Source: Arthrobacter sp. Soil782
Lineage (GTDB): Bacteria; Actinomycetota; Actinomycetes; Actinomycetales; Micrococcaceae
Assembly: GCF_001428435.1 (NCBI RefSeq)
Contig: NZ_LMSO01000009.1
Coordinates: 5,237 to 69,236 of the forward strand
Direction: 5' to 3'
DNA: 64,000 bases
Below, one piece after another: positions 33,665 through 44,193 of this stretch. Both the position numbers and the translations under genes were made by a program. The notes beneath the pieces are model-generated. The model had not been told where the DNA came from and did not search any database. It saw nothing but the letters and a program-made list of their open reading frames with translations. Position 1 is the stretch's first letter, and every line of letters starts with the position of its first letter.

Positions 33665-35686
33665 CTAGGCGCGCTGCGTCTCAGCGAGCCGGGAGAGGAC
33701 CCCGAGCGCCGTTGCGCGGTCCGTCGTCGACCAAAACGGCGGTAGCGCAGCCCTGAGGAAGCCGCCGTAGCCCGCGGTTGCCAGCCGGGAGTCCAGTACT
33801 GCCACCATGCCTCGATCATCGTGGGCGCGGATGAGGCGGCCGGCTCCCTGCGCAAGACGAACGGCCGCATGGGTAGCGGAAACATTCATGAATCCGTTGC
33901 CTCCGGCCTTTGCGACAGCTCGGGTCCGCGCAGTCATGAGCGGATCATCAGGTCGGGGAAACGGTATGCGGTCGATGGTGACAAGCCGGCAGGCAGCTCC
34001 AGGCACATCGACGCCCTGCCACAGCGACATAGTGCCGAACAGGCAGGTGTCGGGCTCCTCTGAAAACTGCTTCACCAGCGCGGACATGGAAGATTCACCC
34101 TGACAGAGAATCTCAACGTCGAGCCGGTCCCTCAATGCGTCAGCAGCGTCCTCCGCCGCACGCCGCGAGGAGAACAGTCCCAGCGCTCCTCCGCGGGAGG
34201 CTTTGATGAGCGCCTCCAGCTCATCCAGTTGTTCCCCGGAAGTCCCGCGGCCCGGTTTGGGCAGGTCCTTGGCAACGTACAAGACACCCTGACGGGGGTA
34301 GTCGAATGGGCTGCCAACGTCCACGCCGGTCCATGACGGCGCTCCCTCGCCCGTCAAACCGAGGGACCCGGCAACCGGTCCGAACTCCGAGCCGATTGCG
34401 AGCGTAGCTGACGTGAGCACAACCGTGTGGTCCTCGAACAATCCCCGCCTCAGACGCCCGGCAACCGACAGCGGCGCAATACTGATCGTGGCAGGCGAGG
34501 AGTCATCAGCCGCAGAGTAACCGGAGCCCGGTGTAAAGGTACTCGGCCGACTCGACCAGAGCACTTCGCCCGCGCCACCTGCTGCGACCATCCGTTCGGA
34601 CAATTCGAGCAATACCAACAGCCGTGAGCGTGCCATCTGGCGGCCACCGTCTGCCGACTGGGAGGACCCGTCCGAACTCGATTCGGACAGCGCCAGGCGG
34701 CATGACTCCCGCAATTGCACGAGCGCGAGTTCCTGCAACTCGTCCAGTCCCCCAGCCATCAGACCCGTGGGCTGAGCGTCGAACGCGTTCTCGAAGGCAT
34801 CCTGTGCGGCCGCCAATGTGTCCGTGTTGGAACCGAGATGGCGCCTCGCCGCTGAGGCCGCAGCGCCGATCAGTGCTCCTGAAAGTTGCCCAGACACCGC
34901 AGACGTGACGCGGTCGTGTAGCTCGTGCGCCTCGTCAATGACCACTACGTCGTGCTCCGGAAGGACCGCCAGCCCCTCGAAAGCGTTGATCGCCAGCAGC
35001 GCATGGTTGGTGATGACAATGTCCGCTTTTCCTGCCCTCTCCCGTGCGCGCTCGCTGAAGCATTCCTCAGCAACGGGACACTTTTGCGCACCAAGGCACT
35101 CCATGCTGGACACCGATACCTGGCGCCAGGCCCGGTCGCTGACACCGGGAAGGAGTTCGTCCCGATCCCCGGTCTCCGTTTCTTCCGCCCACTCCCGCAA
35201 CCGCACGATTTCCCGTCCGAGCGGGGTGGAGGGTCCTGCCGCAGGGTGCGGCGCCGCAGTGTCACCGTCGAGGGAGAAGAGGGCTCCCGAATCATCCTCG
35301 TCGGGGAAACCTCCTGCCGTCTTATGCCTGCAGACATAGTTCCCCCGGCCTTTCAAAAGCGCTACGTCGACCGGCCGAGGAAGCGAACCACGCAGGGTCT
35401 CGAGAAGCTTCGGCAGATCGCGGTTGACGATCTGTGACTGGAGGGCAAGGGTGGCCGTCGAGACGATCGAGGTTGTGTCACCCTTCATGGCATGCGCGAT
35501 GAGCGGAAGCAGATAGGCCAGTGACTTCCCTGTTCCGGTTCCGGCCTGCACCAACAGGTGTGTGCCGTTGCCGATTGCTTCCTCGACCTGGCGTACCATT
35601 TCATGCTGCCCGCTACGCTGCTGCCCGCCCATCGCCGCTACGACGTCATCAAGCAGTCGAAGGGGACTGATGCTTCCCTCAGCCAT
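33665..35686 (-). CDS. DinG/XPD-like ATP-dependent DNA helicase with Fe-S cysteines
   Basis: A 673-residue superfamily 2 helicase. Walker A is AGTGTGKS (48-55) and the DEAH box is 251-254. Four cysteines between them (Cys119, 197, 203, 209) match the iron-sulphur cluster of the XPD/DinG group. Motif VI-like AQGAGRLIRAHDDRG is near the C-terminus. Such enzymes unwind DNA 5'-3' and clear R-loops or G-quadruplexes. It shares eight bases with the end of hflX and converges on lexA. Confidence 0.92.
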   Translation of the reverse strand: MAEGSISPLRLLDDVVAAMGGQQRSGQHEMVRQVEEAIGNGTHLLVQAGTGTGKSLAYLLPLIAHAMKGDTTSIVSTATLALQSQIVNRDLPKLLETLRGSLPRPVDVALLKGRGNYVCRHKTAGGFPDEDDSGALFSLDGDTAAPHPAAGPSTPLGREIVRLREWAEETETGDRDELLPGVSDRAWRQVSVSSMECLGAQKCPVAEECFSERARERAGKADIVITNHALLAINAFEGLAVLPEHDVVVIDEAHELHDRVTSAVSGQLSGALIGAAASAARRHLGSNTDTLAAAQDAFENAFDAQPTGLMAGGLDELQELALVQLRESCRLALSESSSDGSSQSADGGRQMARSRLLVLLELSERMVAAGGAGEVLWSSRPSTFTPGSGYSAADDSSPATISIAPLSVAGRLRRGLFEDHTVVLTSATLAIGSEFGPVAGSLGLTGEGAPSWTGVDVGSPFDYPRQGVLYVAKDLPKPGRGTSGEQLDELEALIKASRGGALGLFSSRRAAEDAADALRDRLDVEILCQGESSMSALVKQFSEEPDTCLFGTMSLWQGVDVPGAACRLVTIDRIPFPRPDDPLMTARTRAVAKAGGNGFMNVSATHAAVRLAQGAGRLIRAHDDRGMVAVLDSRLATAGYGGFLRAALPPFWSTTDRATALGVLSRLAETQRA

Positions 35687-37244
35687 GCGTGATGAACGGC
35701 TCCAGTTCTGCCGCCAGACCTTCCCTGACCATCACTTCCACCCGAGTGCCGTCCTCCACATGTTCCAGACCGAGGATCTCCGCGTCCGGCTGATGCAGGC
35801 GGCTCACGATGTCGCCGCGCTGGTAGGGCACGAGCAGAGTCAGTTTCACGCTTGGACGCGGGATGGACTGGCTGATCAGTTCCAGCAGCTCCTCGATCCC
35901 CTGACCTGTGCGGGCGGAAACAATTGCATGGCGGGGTTCGCGCTGCCTGAGGCGTTCAAGCACAAACGGATCTGCCGCGTCGGCCTTGTTCAGGACGACG
36001 ATCTCAGGCACTTTGCGTGCGTCGACTTCCGTCAGGACGTCGCGAACCGCTGCAATCTGCCCCTCGGGATCCGGATGGGATGCGTCCACGACGTGGAGGA
36101 TCAGGTCCGCGTCAGCGACTTCCTCAAGCGTTGACCGGAAGGCCTCGACGAGCTGGGTGGGAAGCGACCGGACAAAACCGACGGTGTCCGCGAGTGTGAA
36201 CTCGAGGCCGTCAGGCGTCTGTGCCCGGCGGATGGTGGGGTCCAGCGTCGCGAACAGCGCGTTCTCAACGAGCACGCCGGCATCGGTCATCCGATTGAGC
36301 AGGGACGACTTTCCCGCGTTCGTGTACCCGGCAATTGCCACTGATGGGACCTCATGACGACGACGGTTGGCGCGCTTGGTCTCGCGTGCGGGCTTCATGC
36401 CCGCGATTTCGCGCCGCAGCTTGGCCATCCGCGTGCGGATCTTCCGCCGGTCGAGTTCGATCTTGGTTTCACCCGGCCCGCGTGAACCCATACCGGCACC
36501 GGCGCCGCCAACCTGGCCGCCAGCCTGACGGGACATCGAATCGCCCCAGCCGCGCAGCCGCGGAAGGAGGTACTCAAGCTGCGCAAGCTCGACCTGCGCT
36601 TTGCCTTCACGGGACTTTGCATGCTGGGCAAAGATGTCCAGGATGAGCGCCGTCCGGTCGATGACCTTCACCTTGACGATGTCCTCAAGCCCCCGGCGCT
36701 GGGAGGGGGCCAGTTCGCTGTCAACGACAACGGTGTCCGCACCAGTGGCCATCACAATGTTCTTGAGCTCTTCCGCTTTGCCGGCCCCGAGGAACGTTCC
36801 GGGATCCGGCTTCAGGCGCCGCTGGATGATGCCGTCCAGAACTTCCGATCCCGCCGTCTCAGCCAGGGCAGCGAGTTCACGCAGTGAATTTTCAGCGTCA
36901 TCAACCGTCCCTTCGCCCCAGATGCCGGCCAGCACCACCCGCTCAAGGCGAAGTTGGCGATACTCGACTTCGGTGACGTCTTCGAGTTCGGTGGAGAGCC
37001 CGGCCACACGCCTCAGTGCGCGCCGCTCCTCACGATCCTGCTGTTCACCGTCGTAACCCGTGTGCTCTTCGTCGAGATCAGACAGCGCCTGCGCGCGGCC
37101 ACCGGGCCCGCTACCGAAACGCCGTTGGGAACCGTTCGAAGACGAGGCGGGGTCCTTGGCAAGTATCCGATCAATGACGGCCTGGATTTCATCCGGGCCC
37201 ATTTCCGGCTCGGGCGTTGCGGGCGCTCCGTTATGTGTGGTCAT
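35679..37244 (-). CDS. hflX: GTPase HflX
   Basis: A 521-residue ribosome-associated GTPase. The N-terminal HflX domain has GTFLGAGKAEELK and DTVVVDSELAPSQRRGLE; a glycine-rich linker (SRQAGGQVGGAGAGMGSRGPGETKIELDRR) precedes the G domain with G1 GYTNAGKSSLLNR, G3 DTVGF and G4 NKAD. HflX splits stalled ribosomes in stress. The ATG at 37244 is preceded by AAGGGAG. The first 90 residues are acidic and poorly conserved. Confidence 0.94.
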   Translation of the reverse strand: MTTHNGAPATPEPEMGPDEIQAVIDRILAKDPASSSNGSQRRFGSGPGGRAQALSDLDEEHTGYDGEQQDREERRALRRVAGLSTELEDVTEVEYRQLRLERVVLAGIWGEGTVDDAENSLRELAALAETAGSEVLDGIIQRRLKPDPGTFLGAGKAEELKNIVMATGADTVVVDSELAPSQRRGLEDIVKVKVIDRTALILDIFAQHAKSREGKAQVELAQLEYLLPRLRGWGDSMSRQAGGQVGGAGAGMGSRGPGETKIELDRRKIRTRMAKLRREIAGMKPARETKRANRRRHEVPSVAIAGYTNAGKSSLLNRMTDAGVLVENALFATLDPTIRRAQTPDGLEFTLADTVGFVRSLPTQLVEAFRSTLEEVADADLILHVVDASHPDPEGQIAAVRDVLTEVDARKVPEIVVLNKADAADPFVLERLRQREPRHAIVSARTGQGIEELLELISQSIPRPSVKLTLLVPYQRGDIVSRLHQPDAEILGLEHVEDGTRVEVMVREGLAAELEPFITHG

Positions 37245-37389
37245 ACTCTCCCTTGGTGATCGTCTTTCCATGGTAGTCCGTTGCCCCCGCGGCATGGGCA
37301 AGAATTCTCCCAGCGCGGAGGGACAACTCCTGCACAGCCAGCGATCCCCGGCCGCACGGGTACGGCCCGGAGCACTAGGCTGGAGCATT

Positions 37390-38019
37390 ATGGATTCGCA
37401 GCACTACTTCAGCGCCGCCCCCTCCGGACCCGATAAGCGCCGGCCGCTCCGCGTACCCATTGCGGGTCAGGAACGTGACCTCGTCACCTCGGGCGGCATC
37501 TTCAGTCCCGACGGCATCGACAAAGGCACAGCGATCCTGTTGTCGGAGGTGCCTCCCGTCAGCGGTTCCACTCTGCTTGATATTGGTTCCGGCTGGGGCC
37601 CGCTTGCCCTGACCATGGCCGTTCAGGCACCGCACGCCCGGGTCATCGCAATCGATGTGAACGAACGCTCGTTGGAGTTGACGAGGGAGAACGCCCGGAG
37701 GCTGGAGCTGGGCAATGTTGCGGCCATGCTGCCCGACGACGTCAACCCTGAGATTGCCTTCGACACGATCTGGTCCAATCCACCGATTCGGATCGGCAAA
37801 GAGGCGCTTCACGAACTCCTTTTGCGCTGGCTCCCGCGCCTTGCTCCCGGCGGGAGCGCATGGTTGGTAGTCCAGAAGAACCTTGGTGCGGATTCGCTGC
37901 AGCGTTGGCTTGCAGCGCAGCTGCCGCCCGACTATGACGTCGACCGCTCGACAACGTCGAAGTCTTTCCGCATTCTGCGGGTTGAGCGGACCGCACCGGA
38001 AAACGCCCGGAAGGCCTAG
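37390..38019 (+). CDS. RsmC-like class I SAM methyltransferase
   Basis: A 209-residue protein with the MTS (methyltransferase small) fold. Motif I is [13 protein letters not shown]; the N6/N2-methyl NPPY-like motif is [10 protein letters not shown]. Family members methylate guanine N2 in 16S rRNA; the exact target here is inferred. ATG 37390 follows a short GGAG; a longer frame from 37060 overlaps the hflX 5' region and lacks homology. It overlaps dapF by four bases at the 3' end. Confidence 0.85.
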   Translation: MDSQHYFSAAPSGPDKRRPLRVPIAGQERDLVTSGGIFSPDGIDKGTAILLSEVPPVSGSTLLDIGSGWGPLALTMAVQAPHARVIAIDVNERSLELTRENARRLELGNVAAMLPDDVNPEIAFDTIWSNPPIRIGKEALHELLLRWLPRLAPGGSAWLVVQKNLGADSLQRWLAAQLPPDYDVDRSTTSKSFRILRVERTAPENARKA

Positions 38020-38957
38020 CTGAACGTACCTCGGGCCACGAGAACCGCGGGACCGCTGAGATGCACATGCTCTCCCCCCTGTGCGCTGACTGTGAAGCGG
38101 ACGCCGACGATTCCGCCGGGCACTGTCACGCTCCAGACGTCGGGCGCGTCCGCTCCCGCCCAGTAGCGGGTGGCAACTGCAGCGGCGCAGGCTCCGGTTC
38201 CGCAGGAGAGGGTTTCTCCAACCCCCCGTTCGTGCACGCGCATGCTCAGCTGTCCAACGCCGTCGTGCATGAGGGGATCATGCGGGACGACGAATTCCAC
38301 GTTGGTTCCGTGCGGCGGTGACGGGTCCACAGAAGGCGCGTCGAACAGACGCGTGGCGCGAAGCTCCGCGATTTCGGCAAGGGCGACGACCGTGTGTGGA
38401 TTACCCATGCTGATTGACAGGCCGGGCCGGGCGACCTGCAGTCCGTCTGCTTCGACCAGCGAGTCCGTTGCACGCGCGGCCGCGGCTTCCGGGTAGATGA
38501 ACTCCCACGGCCCCATGTCCACGGAGTACCCATCGACTGACCGCTTCACCACTTTGACGCCGCCGCGGGTGCCGATGGCCATCGAGGCGCCATCCGCCAA
38601 CTCAACCAGACCGGATTCCAGGAGGAAATGGACGAAGACGCGGACACCATTGCCGCACATCTCTGATACCGAGCCGTCGCTATTGCGGTAGTCCATGAAC
38701 CATTGCGCTTCAGGAGTGTCCTCAAGCAGGGCCCGTCCTTCGGGAAGGAACGACGACGGCACGGCACGGATCAATCCGTCCGCGCCGATACCCCGGTGGC
38801 GGTCACAGGCGGCAGCCACATCGGCTGCGGTCACATCGACCGAGCCGTTCGGGTCTGCCACCAGAATGAAGTCATTACCGGTACCGTGCCCCTTGGAGAA
38901 GGAGAGTCCCGACAGTCCCGGCCGTGCGGGCAATGCTGATTCGGTGTGTGAAGTCAC
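38016..38957 (-). CDS. dapF: Diaminopimelate epimerase
   Basis: A 313-residue PLP-independent epimerase. The two catalytic cysteines are in [11 protein letters not shown] and [22 protein letters not shown] is at the N-terminus. It makes meso-diaminopimelate for lysine or peptidoglycan. The start GTG 38957 lies one base after the miaA stop; the frame above it is in miaA. dapA and dapB are elsewhere in the window. Confidence 0.95.
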   Translation of the reverse strand: MTSHTESALPARPGLSGLSFSKGHGTGNDFILVADPNGSVDVTAADVAAACDRHRGIGADGLIRAVPSSFLPEGRALLEDTPEAQWFMDYRNSDGSVSEMCGNGVRVFVHFLLESGLVELADGASMAIGTRGGVKVVKRSVDGYSVDMGPWEFIYPEAAAARATDSLVEADGLQVARPGLSISMGNPHTVVALAEIAELRATRLFDAPSVDPSPPHGTNVEFVVPHDPLMHDGVGQLSMRVHERGVGETLSCGTGACAAAVATRYWAGADAPDVWSVTVPGGIVGVRFTVSAQGGEHVHLSGPAVLVARGTFS

Positions 38958-38958
38958 G

Positions 38959-39894
38959 TTACCTAGGATAGGGGGCGTGCGCGGCGACGGCGCCCAGCGC
39001 CTTTGTGAGGAGCTCCGGATCACGCCAGTTGAGCCACTGAATCCGCTCGTCGGCCCGGAACCACGTCAGCTGCCGGCGAGCGAACCTGCGGGTAGCCGCA
39101 ACGGTGTCTTCGGCTGCCTCTGCTGCCGACCAGCCGCCGTCGAGCACCCGCAGGAACTGGCTGTATCCCAGGGCCCGGGAAGCCGTGCGGCCGCTTCGCA
39201 GCCCGAGGTCGTCCAGCCTGCGGACCTCCTCCAGCAACCCCCGCTCCACCATTGAGTACACCCGGGTAGCCAGGCTCTCCCTGAGGACGTCCCGATCGAC
39301 CTGCAATCCAATTTGGACGGCAGGCTGGTGATAGATGCGGCGCGGCATGTACGAGCTGAAGGGCCTGCCCGTGATCGTGTGCACCTCAAGGGCACGGATC
39401 ACCCGGCGCTCGTCCCCCAGCCGTTCCGCCGATACCGCGTCGACGGCGGCAAGGCGCTCCCGCAGTGCAGGAAGGCCCACCTTGTCTCTTTCAGCCTCGA
39501 GACCGGCACGAACGACGGCGTCGGTCGGCGGAAATTCAAGCTCGTCGAGCGCCGCACGGACGTACAGGCCTGATCCGCCGACGAGAATGGGCACGTTACC
39601 CCGCACACGCACCTGCGCAATTACCTCGCGGCTGTGCTCCTGATAACGGGCGACACTTGCTTCCTCACGTACATCGAGGATGTCCAACAGGTGGTGGGGA
39701 ACAGCTCTGCGTTCATCGACTGACAGCTTGGCGGTGCCGATGTCCATGCCGCGGTAAAACTGCATGGCGTCGGCATTGATGATCTCACCGCCGAGCGCCT
39801 CGGCGAGCGCGACGCCCAACTCGGACTTCCCCGATCCGGTGGGCCCGACGACGGCGATGACCGGCGTCGCGGGAGCAGCAACAGTGCGGCTCAC
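38959..39894 (-). CDS. miaA: tRNA dimethylallyltransferase
   Basis: A 311-residue enzyme adding a dimethylallyl group to A37 of tRNAs reading UNN codons. P-loop [34 protein letters not shown] and GGSGLYVRA are intact. GTG start one base after the miaB stop, so MiaA and MiaB, acting in series on the same base, are made together. Confidence 0.97.
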   Translation of the reverse strand: MSRTVAAPATPVIAVVGPTGSGKSELGVALAEALGGEIINADAMQFYRGMDIGTAKLSVDERRAVPHHLLDILDVREEASVARYQEHSREVIAQVRVRGNVPILVGGSGLYVRAALDELEFPPTDAVVRAGLEAERDKVGLPALRERLAAVDAVSAERLGDERRVIRALEVHTITGRPFSSYMPRRIYHQPAVQIGLQVDRDVLRESLATRVYSMVERGLLEEVRRLDDLGLRSGRTASRALGYSQFLRVLDGGWSAAEAAEDTVAATRRFARRQLTWFRADERIQWLNWRDPELLTKALGAVAAHAPYPR

Positions 39895-39895
39895 C

Positions 39896-41437
39896 TCAGT
39901 TGCGGCGGACAGGAAGCGAGGGCATGCCGAGCACTATTGACTTGCCTGCCGCAGCGCCTACACCGGGGGCGGGCACCCCGCACGATTCCGCCTGCGACCG
40001 GTCCCAGGCGTCCCCTGCGCGTGAGCGCCGGAGCCGATAGTCCGACGCCGACGGATCGGCGACGAGGTGGAACGCGGCAGCTCCGGTGACAGTCACCGTC
40101 ACGAGATCGCCGGGCCGCGGAGCGTCTGCTCCTTCGGGCACGGAGAAATGAACGAGCCGCTGGTCGCGCGCCCGGCCACTCAGTCGGTGGGTCTCATGGT
40201 CCTTGCGGCCCTGATGTGCAGTGACGAGCACTTCCACCTGCCGTCCAACCTGTGCCGCGTTCTCTTCGCGGCAGATGCGGTCCTGCAGCGCGGTGAGCCG
40301 CTCATACCGCTCCTGCACCACGGCCTTCGGGAGCTGATCCGGCAGGTCCGCGGCAGGCGTGCCTGGGCGTTTGGAGTACTGGAACGTAAATGCGGTCGCG
40401 AAACGCGCCTGCTCCACGACCCGAAGCGTCTCCTGGAAGTCCTCTTCAGTTTCTCCGGGGAATCCGACGATGATGTCGGTGGAAATCGACGCATGCGGCA
40501 TCCGCGAACGGACCCGGTCAAGGATGCCGAGGAATTTTTCGGAACGGTAGGATCGCCGCATTGCTTTCAGGATCCTGTCCGATCCAGACTGCAGCGGCAT
40601 ATGCAGCTGCGGAGCAACATTCGGGGTCTCCGCCATCGCATCAATGACGTCATCGGTGAAGGCGGCCGGATGGGGGCTCGTAAACCGGACCCTTTCCAAA
40701 CCGTCGATGCTTCCGCAGGAGCGCAGGAGTTTCGCGAACGCACCGCGGTCCCCGAACTCGACACCGTAGGAGTTGACGTTCTGGCCGAGCAGAGTCACTT
40801 CGATAGCGCCGTCCGCCACAAGGGCCTCGATCTCGGCGAGGATGTCCCCGGGGCGTCTGTCCTTTTCCTTGCCGCGCAGCGAGGGCACGATGCAGAAGGT
40901 GCAGGTGTTGTTGCAGCCAACGGAGATCGACACCCAGCCGGAGTACACGGCATCACGTTTGGTCGGCAGGGTGGACGGGAAAACGTCCAGGGATTCGAGG
41001 ATTTCAAGCTGCGCTTCCTCGTTGTGGCGTGCCCGCTCAAGGAGCGCGGGCAAGGCTCCGATGTTGTGTGTGCCGAAAACGGCGTCCACCCACGGCGCCT
41101 TGCGGAGAATTGTTTCGCGATCCTTTTGGGCTAGGCATCCACCGACCGCGATCTGCATTCCCGGCCGTGACTGCTTGACCGGCGCGAGCTGGCCGAGGTT
41201 TCCGTACAGCTTATTGTCCGCGTTCTCGCGGACAGCACAGGTATTGAAGACGACGACGTCGGCCTCGTCGCCGCCGGCGCTCACATACCCGGCGGACTCA
41301 AGCAGCCCGGAGATCCGTTCGGAATCATGGACGTTCATCTGGCAACCGAAGGTGCGCACCTCATAGGTGCGCTGCGTGGCAGAGAGGGGCTCGGCCGGCT
41401 GTGCTGACGGGGAGGGGTAGGCAACTGTGGAACTCAC
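39896..41437 (-). CDS. miaB: tRNA-2-methylthio-N6-dimethylallyladenosine synthase
   Basis: A 513-residue radical SAM methylthiotransferase. The UPF0004 domain has [17 protein letters not shown] and [13 protein letters not shown]; the radical SAM cysteines are CNNTCTFC in [18 protein letters not shown]; a C-terminal TRAM domain ([10 protein letters not shown] onward) binds tRNA. GTG start. The last ~40 residues after TRAM ([19 protein letters not shown]) are an unusual Cys/Gly-containing tail. Confidence 0.96.
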   Translation of the reverse strand: MSSTVAYPSPSAQPAEPLSATQRTYEVRTFGCQMNVHDSERISGLLESAGYVSAGGDEADVVVFNTCAVRENADNKLYGNLGQLAPVKQSRPGMQIAVGGCLAQKDRETILRKAPWVDAVFGTHNIGALPALLERARHNEEAQLEILESLDVFPSTLPTKRDAVYSGWVSISVGCNNTCTFCIVPSLRGKEKDRRPGDILAEIEALVADGAIEVTLLGQNVNSYGVEFGDRGAFAKLLRSCGSIDGLERVRFTSPHPAAFTDDVIDAMAETPNVAPQLHMPLQSGSDRILKAMRRSYRSEKFLGILDRVRSRMPHASISTDIIVGFPGETEEDFQETLRVVEQARFATAFTFQYSKRPGTPAADLPDQLPKAVVQERYERLTALQDRICREENAAQVGRQVEVLVTAHQGRKDHETHRLSGRARDQRLVHFSVPEGADAPRPGDLVTVTVTGAAAFHLVADPSASDYRLRRSRAGDAWDRSQAESCGVPAPGVGAAAGKSIVLGMPSLPVRRN

Positions 41438-41509
41438 TTGTTAAGGGTACGGCCCACCGGGAGCAGCCCCAACCCGGCCAACTACCGCCGGGAAGACGGG
41501 CGGTTGAGA

Positions 41510-42106
41510 TTACTCCTGCTGGTCAAGGACATCCTTGACGATGGAGAACGCGAGTGACGGCGCATAGCCCTTGCGTCCGAGCATTGCCACAAGCCGGCGC
41601 ACCTGCTTGTCACGGGATGCACGGTCACCAGGATCCGCAAGAGCCCTCGCCTTTCTCCGCACAAGGTCCTCGGCCGCTGACCGCTCGTCTTCGTCTGTCC
41701 GCTGGAGCAGTGCGTCCTCGGCCAGCTCTCCAGTGATGCCCTTCTCAGCGAGCTCGCGCTTGATGGCCGACCGCGCAAGCGATCTGGTCTGCGCCCGGCT
41801 TCGTACATACATGCGGGCAAACTCGGCATCATCAATCAGTTGAACTTCCTCGTAGCGATCCAGGATGCCCGCCGCCACCTCTTCTGAGACACCCCGCTCA
41901 CGAAGTTTGGTGTGAAGCTGGTGGCGGCTGCGCGGGGCCATGGAGAGCTGGCGCAGGACGATGGCGCGTGCCACCTCATGGGGATCGGCCTCGGGCGTGA
42001 GATCAGCGGGCGAGCCCGGCGTAGGAGCCCGCTGGCCGCTCTTCCGTGCTGAACGCCGGGCACTGCGCTGCGTTGCTGCACCCGGCGTTCCGGAGAATCC
42101 GTTCAT
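41510..42106 (-). CDS. recX: Regulatory protein RecX
   Basis: A 198-residue RecA modulator. Three tandem helical repeats: ARAIVLRQLSMAPRSRHQLHTKLRERGV, ARMYVRSRAQTRSLARSAIKRELAEKGI and the C-terminal RRLVAMLGRKGYAPSLAFSIVKDVL. It begins six bases after the recA stop. RecX limits RecA filaments. A basic, Ala/Pro-rich 40-residue N-terminus precedes the fold. Confidence 0.93.
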   Translation of the reverse strand: MNGFSGTPGAATQRSARRSARKSGQRAPTPGSPADLTPEADPHEVARAIVLRQLSMAPRSRHQLHTKLRERGVSEEVAAGILDRYEEVQLIDDAEFARMYVRSRAQTRSLARSAIKRELAEKGITGELAEDALLQRTDEDERSAAEDLVRRKARALADPGDRASRDKQVRRLVAMLGRKGYAPSLAFSIVKDVLDQQE

Positions 42107-42112
42107 GGACCG

Positions 42113-43174
42113 CTAGCGGCCCTCGCCGCCGACTGCCTTCAGCTTGGGACCATCCTGTTCCGGTGTCTCCGCCACCGCACCTCCGACGCCGAGCTTCTGC
42201 CGGATCTTCTGTTCGAGCTCGTCCGCCAGGTCCGGGTTGTCGAGCAGGAACTTGCGGGCGTTCTCCTTGCCCTGTCCCAGCTGGTCTCCGTCATAGGTGA
42301 ACCATGCTCCGGACTTCTTCACGAGACCGTTCTCCACGCCAACATCGATCAACCCGCCCTCGCGAGAGATTCCGAAGCCGTAGAGGATGTCGAACTCCGC
42401 CTGTTTGAACGGCGGAGCCATCTTGTTCTTGACGATCTTCGCCCGGGTCCGGTTACCAACCGGATTGGTACCTTCCTTGAGCGTTTCAATGCGCCGCACG
42501 TCGATCCGCACTGATGCGTAGAACTTCAGCGCCTTGCCGCCTGTGGTGGTTTCAGGGCTGCCGAAGAACACACCGATCTTCTCGCGGAGCTGGTTGATAA
42601 AAATGGCAGTCGTCTTGGTCTGGCTCAGACGGCCGGTGATCTTACGCAGCGCCTGGCTCATCAACCGGGCCTGCAGACCCACATGGCTGTCACCCATCTC
42701 TCCCTCGATCTCAGCGCGCGGAACGAGGGCGGCAACGGAGTCGATCACGACGATGTCAATGGAACCAGAGCCCACGAGCATGTCCATGATTTCAAGTGCC
42801 TGCTCACCGGTGTCCGGCTGGGAGACGAGAAGAGCGTCGGTGTCCACCCCAAGCTTCTTGGCGTACTCGGGATCCAGCGCGTGCTCCGCGTCAATGAAGG
42901 CGGCAATGCCGCCGTTGCGTTGGGCGTTGGCCACAGCATGCAAGGCAACGGTGGTTTTACCCGACGATTCCGGACCATAGATTTCCACCACCCGGCCCCG
43001 CGGCAGACCACCGATGCCAAGCGCTGCATCGAGTGCGATCGAACTGGTGGAAATGGTCTCGATAGGAGCGCGGACCTCGTCTCCAAGGCGCATGACTGAG
43101 CCCTTGCCGTATTGCTTGTCAATCTGTGCCAGTGCGGCTTCGAGAGCCTTTTCACGATCGGCTGGTACGGCCAT
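42113..43174 (-). CDS. recA: Recombinase RecA
   Basis: A 353-residue recombinase. Walker A GPESSGKT is at 67-74; Walker B is [12 protein letters not shown]; the L1/L2 loops and the [31 protein letters not shown] signature are complete. Two ATGs are adjacent (43177 and 43174); I choose the second, as GAGGTGA is then about six bases away. A LexA-like box lies at 43351-43366. The last residues are less conserved and basic to acidic. Confidence 0.98.
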   Translation of the reverse strand: MAVPADREKALEAALAQIDKQYGKGSVMRLGDEVRAPIETISTSSIALDAALGIGGLPRGRVVEIYGPESSGKTTVALHAVANAQRNGGIAAFIDAEHALDPEYAKKLGVDTDALLVSQPDTGEQALEIMDMLVGSGSIDIVVIDSVAALVPRAEIEGEMGDSHVGLQARLMSQALRKITGRLSQTKTTAIFINQLREKIGVFFGSPETTTGGKALKFYASVRIDVRRIETLKEGTNPVGNRTRAKIVKNKMAPPFKQAEFDILYGFGISREGGLIDVGVENGLVKKSGAWFTYDGDQLGQGKENARKFLLDNPDLADELEQKIRQKLGVGGAVAETPEQDGPKLKAVGGEGR

Positions 43175-43350
43175 CATTCACCTCGGTATACTCATGGCCG
43201 CCAGGGCCTGTTTTTCTCTTCCCCTTGACCGTAGCGTCCCCCTCCGACAGTTTGCCCCGCGAGGCATCCGATGTGGACATCCCACTTGAAGCGGCGGGAT
43301 TGTGGAGGACGAATGGCATGGGAATCTTCTGATTCCAGCATAGTCCGGAT

Positions 43351-43366
43351 CCGAACACATATTCGA
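43351..43366 (-). promoter_or_regulatory. LexA box upstream of recA
   Basis: The minus strand reads TCGAATATGTGTTCGG; the core GAAT-N4-GTTC has one mismatch to GAAC-N4-GTTC and the outer C/G pairs match. It is 177 bases from the recA start, in the 219-base gap to the DUF3046 gene. A TATGCT hexamer lies just downstream on the same strand. Confidence 0.6.
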
Positions 43367-43393
43367 TTGATTCGCCCGGCGTGTTTGAACCGG

Positions 43394-43612
43394 CTAGCGC
43401 GGTTTCACATCGCGTCCGAGCCGTCTGTACTCGGGCACGTCCTGCATCTCACAGACCGCCAGCCAGACGGCCTTCGGGTCAGCCCCCGCCTGCAGGGCTG
43501 CAGCCGGCGTGCGGTCGCCGAGCCCGGACAGATGCAGTGTTTGTGCCAGCGTCCTTGAATAGGCCGGCCCGAATTCGTCGTCCATGAGCCGCCAGAAGTC
43601 GCTCGTGCGCAT
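43394..43612 (-). CDS. DUF3046 protein
   Basis: A 72-residue protein with the DUF3046 pattern (MRTSDFWRLMDDEFGPAYSRTLAQTLHL, then W...CEMQDVPEYRRLG). It is a small helical protein of unknown function, habitually found next to recA in actinobacteria. A strong AGGAGG lies six to seven bases before the ATG. It is 219 bases upstream of recA, on the same strand. Confidence 0.88.
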   Translation of the reverse strand: MRTSDFWRLMDDEFGPAYSRTLAQTLHLSGLGDRTPAAALQAGADPKAVWLAVCEMQDVPEYRRLGRDVKPR

Positions 43613-43640
43613 GCTGCATCCTCCTTCTCCAGATAAACCC

Positions 43641-43646
43641 TAGAAT
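43641..43646 (+). promoter_or_regulatory. Probable -10 of the MarR gene
   Basis: TAGAAT ends seven bases before ATG 43654, matching the leaderless pattern. The earlier in-frame ATG at 43645 lies inside this hexamer, which argues for the later start. Confidence 0.55.
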
Positions 43647-43653
43647 GAAACGC

Positions 43654-44127
43654 ATGACTGTTGACCGCCAGGAACCCGATGCTTCCGTCGATGCTGCCGT
43701 GCAGGCGTTGGAACAACAACTCAGTATGCTGTGGCGGCGTGCGCGGTCGAACTCCTACAAGGTTGCGCGGCGGGTCCATCCGGATATGGAACCTGCTGCC
43801 TACGGGCTGCTGGTCATCCTACAGCGGGAGGGCTCCATGCGCCTGACCGATCTGGCCGCCAGCATTGGCGTCGGCAAGCCCTCCGTCAGCCGCCAGATCG
43901 CCATGCTCGAACACCTGGGCCTGGTTCAGAAAACCGCAGATCCGCTGGACGGCCGCGCCCAGTCGATCAGCCTCACCGCGGCTGGACTGACGCAGCTGTC
44001 CACAGCACAGGAAGCGCGCAAGGAGGCGTTCCATCAGCTGATGGAGGACTGGAGCCTTTCGGATCTCACGACACTCGGGGAGCTCATTTCCCAGCTGAAC
44101 CAGACCTATACGAGAGACAACTGGTAG
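43654..44127 (+). CDS. MarR-family transcriptional regulator
   Basis: A 157-residue winged-helix regulator. The DNA-binding part is MRLTDLAASIGVGKPSVSRQIAMLEHLGLVQKTADPLDGRAQSISLTAAG, with the wing Asp-Arg pair DGR. N- and C-terminal helices dimerise. Target and ligand are unknown; the neighbouring genes give no obvious efflux partner. I prefer ATG 43654 on promoter spacing; ATG 43645 would add three residues. Confidence 0.85.
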   Translation: MTVDRQEPDASVDAAVQALEQQLSMLWRRARSNSYKVARRVHPDMEPAAYGLLVILQREGSMRLTDLAASIGVGKPSVSRQIAMLEHLGLVQKTADPLDGRAQSISLTAAGLTQLSTAQEARKEAFHQLMEDWSLSDLTTLGELISQLNQTYTRDNW

Positions 44128-44141
44128 CCGCAGACCAGAAA

Positions 44142-44167
44142 GAGGCCCGCCGCATTCGGCGGACCTC
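44142..44167. terminator. Bidirectional hairpin between MarR and clgR genes
   Basis: An 11-bp inverted repeat with one mismatch (GAGGCCCGCCG / CGGCGGACCTC) and a four-base loop lies between the two convergent stop codons. It lacks a T-tract, as is usual for actinobacterial terminators. Confidence 0.7.
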
Positions 44168-44193
44168 CCTGTGGAATGTGGGTTGTGCCGGTA

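Noticed and set aside
37060-37389. N-terminal extension of the methyltransferase ORF
   Set aside because: It lies over the hflX 5' end and has no methyltransferase homology.
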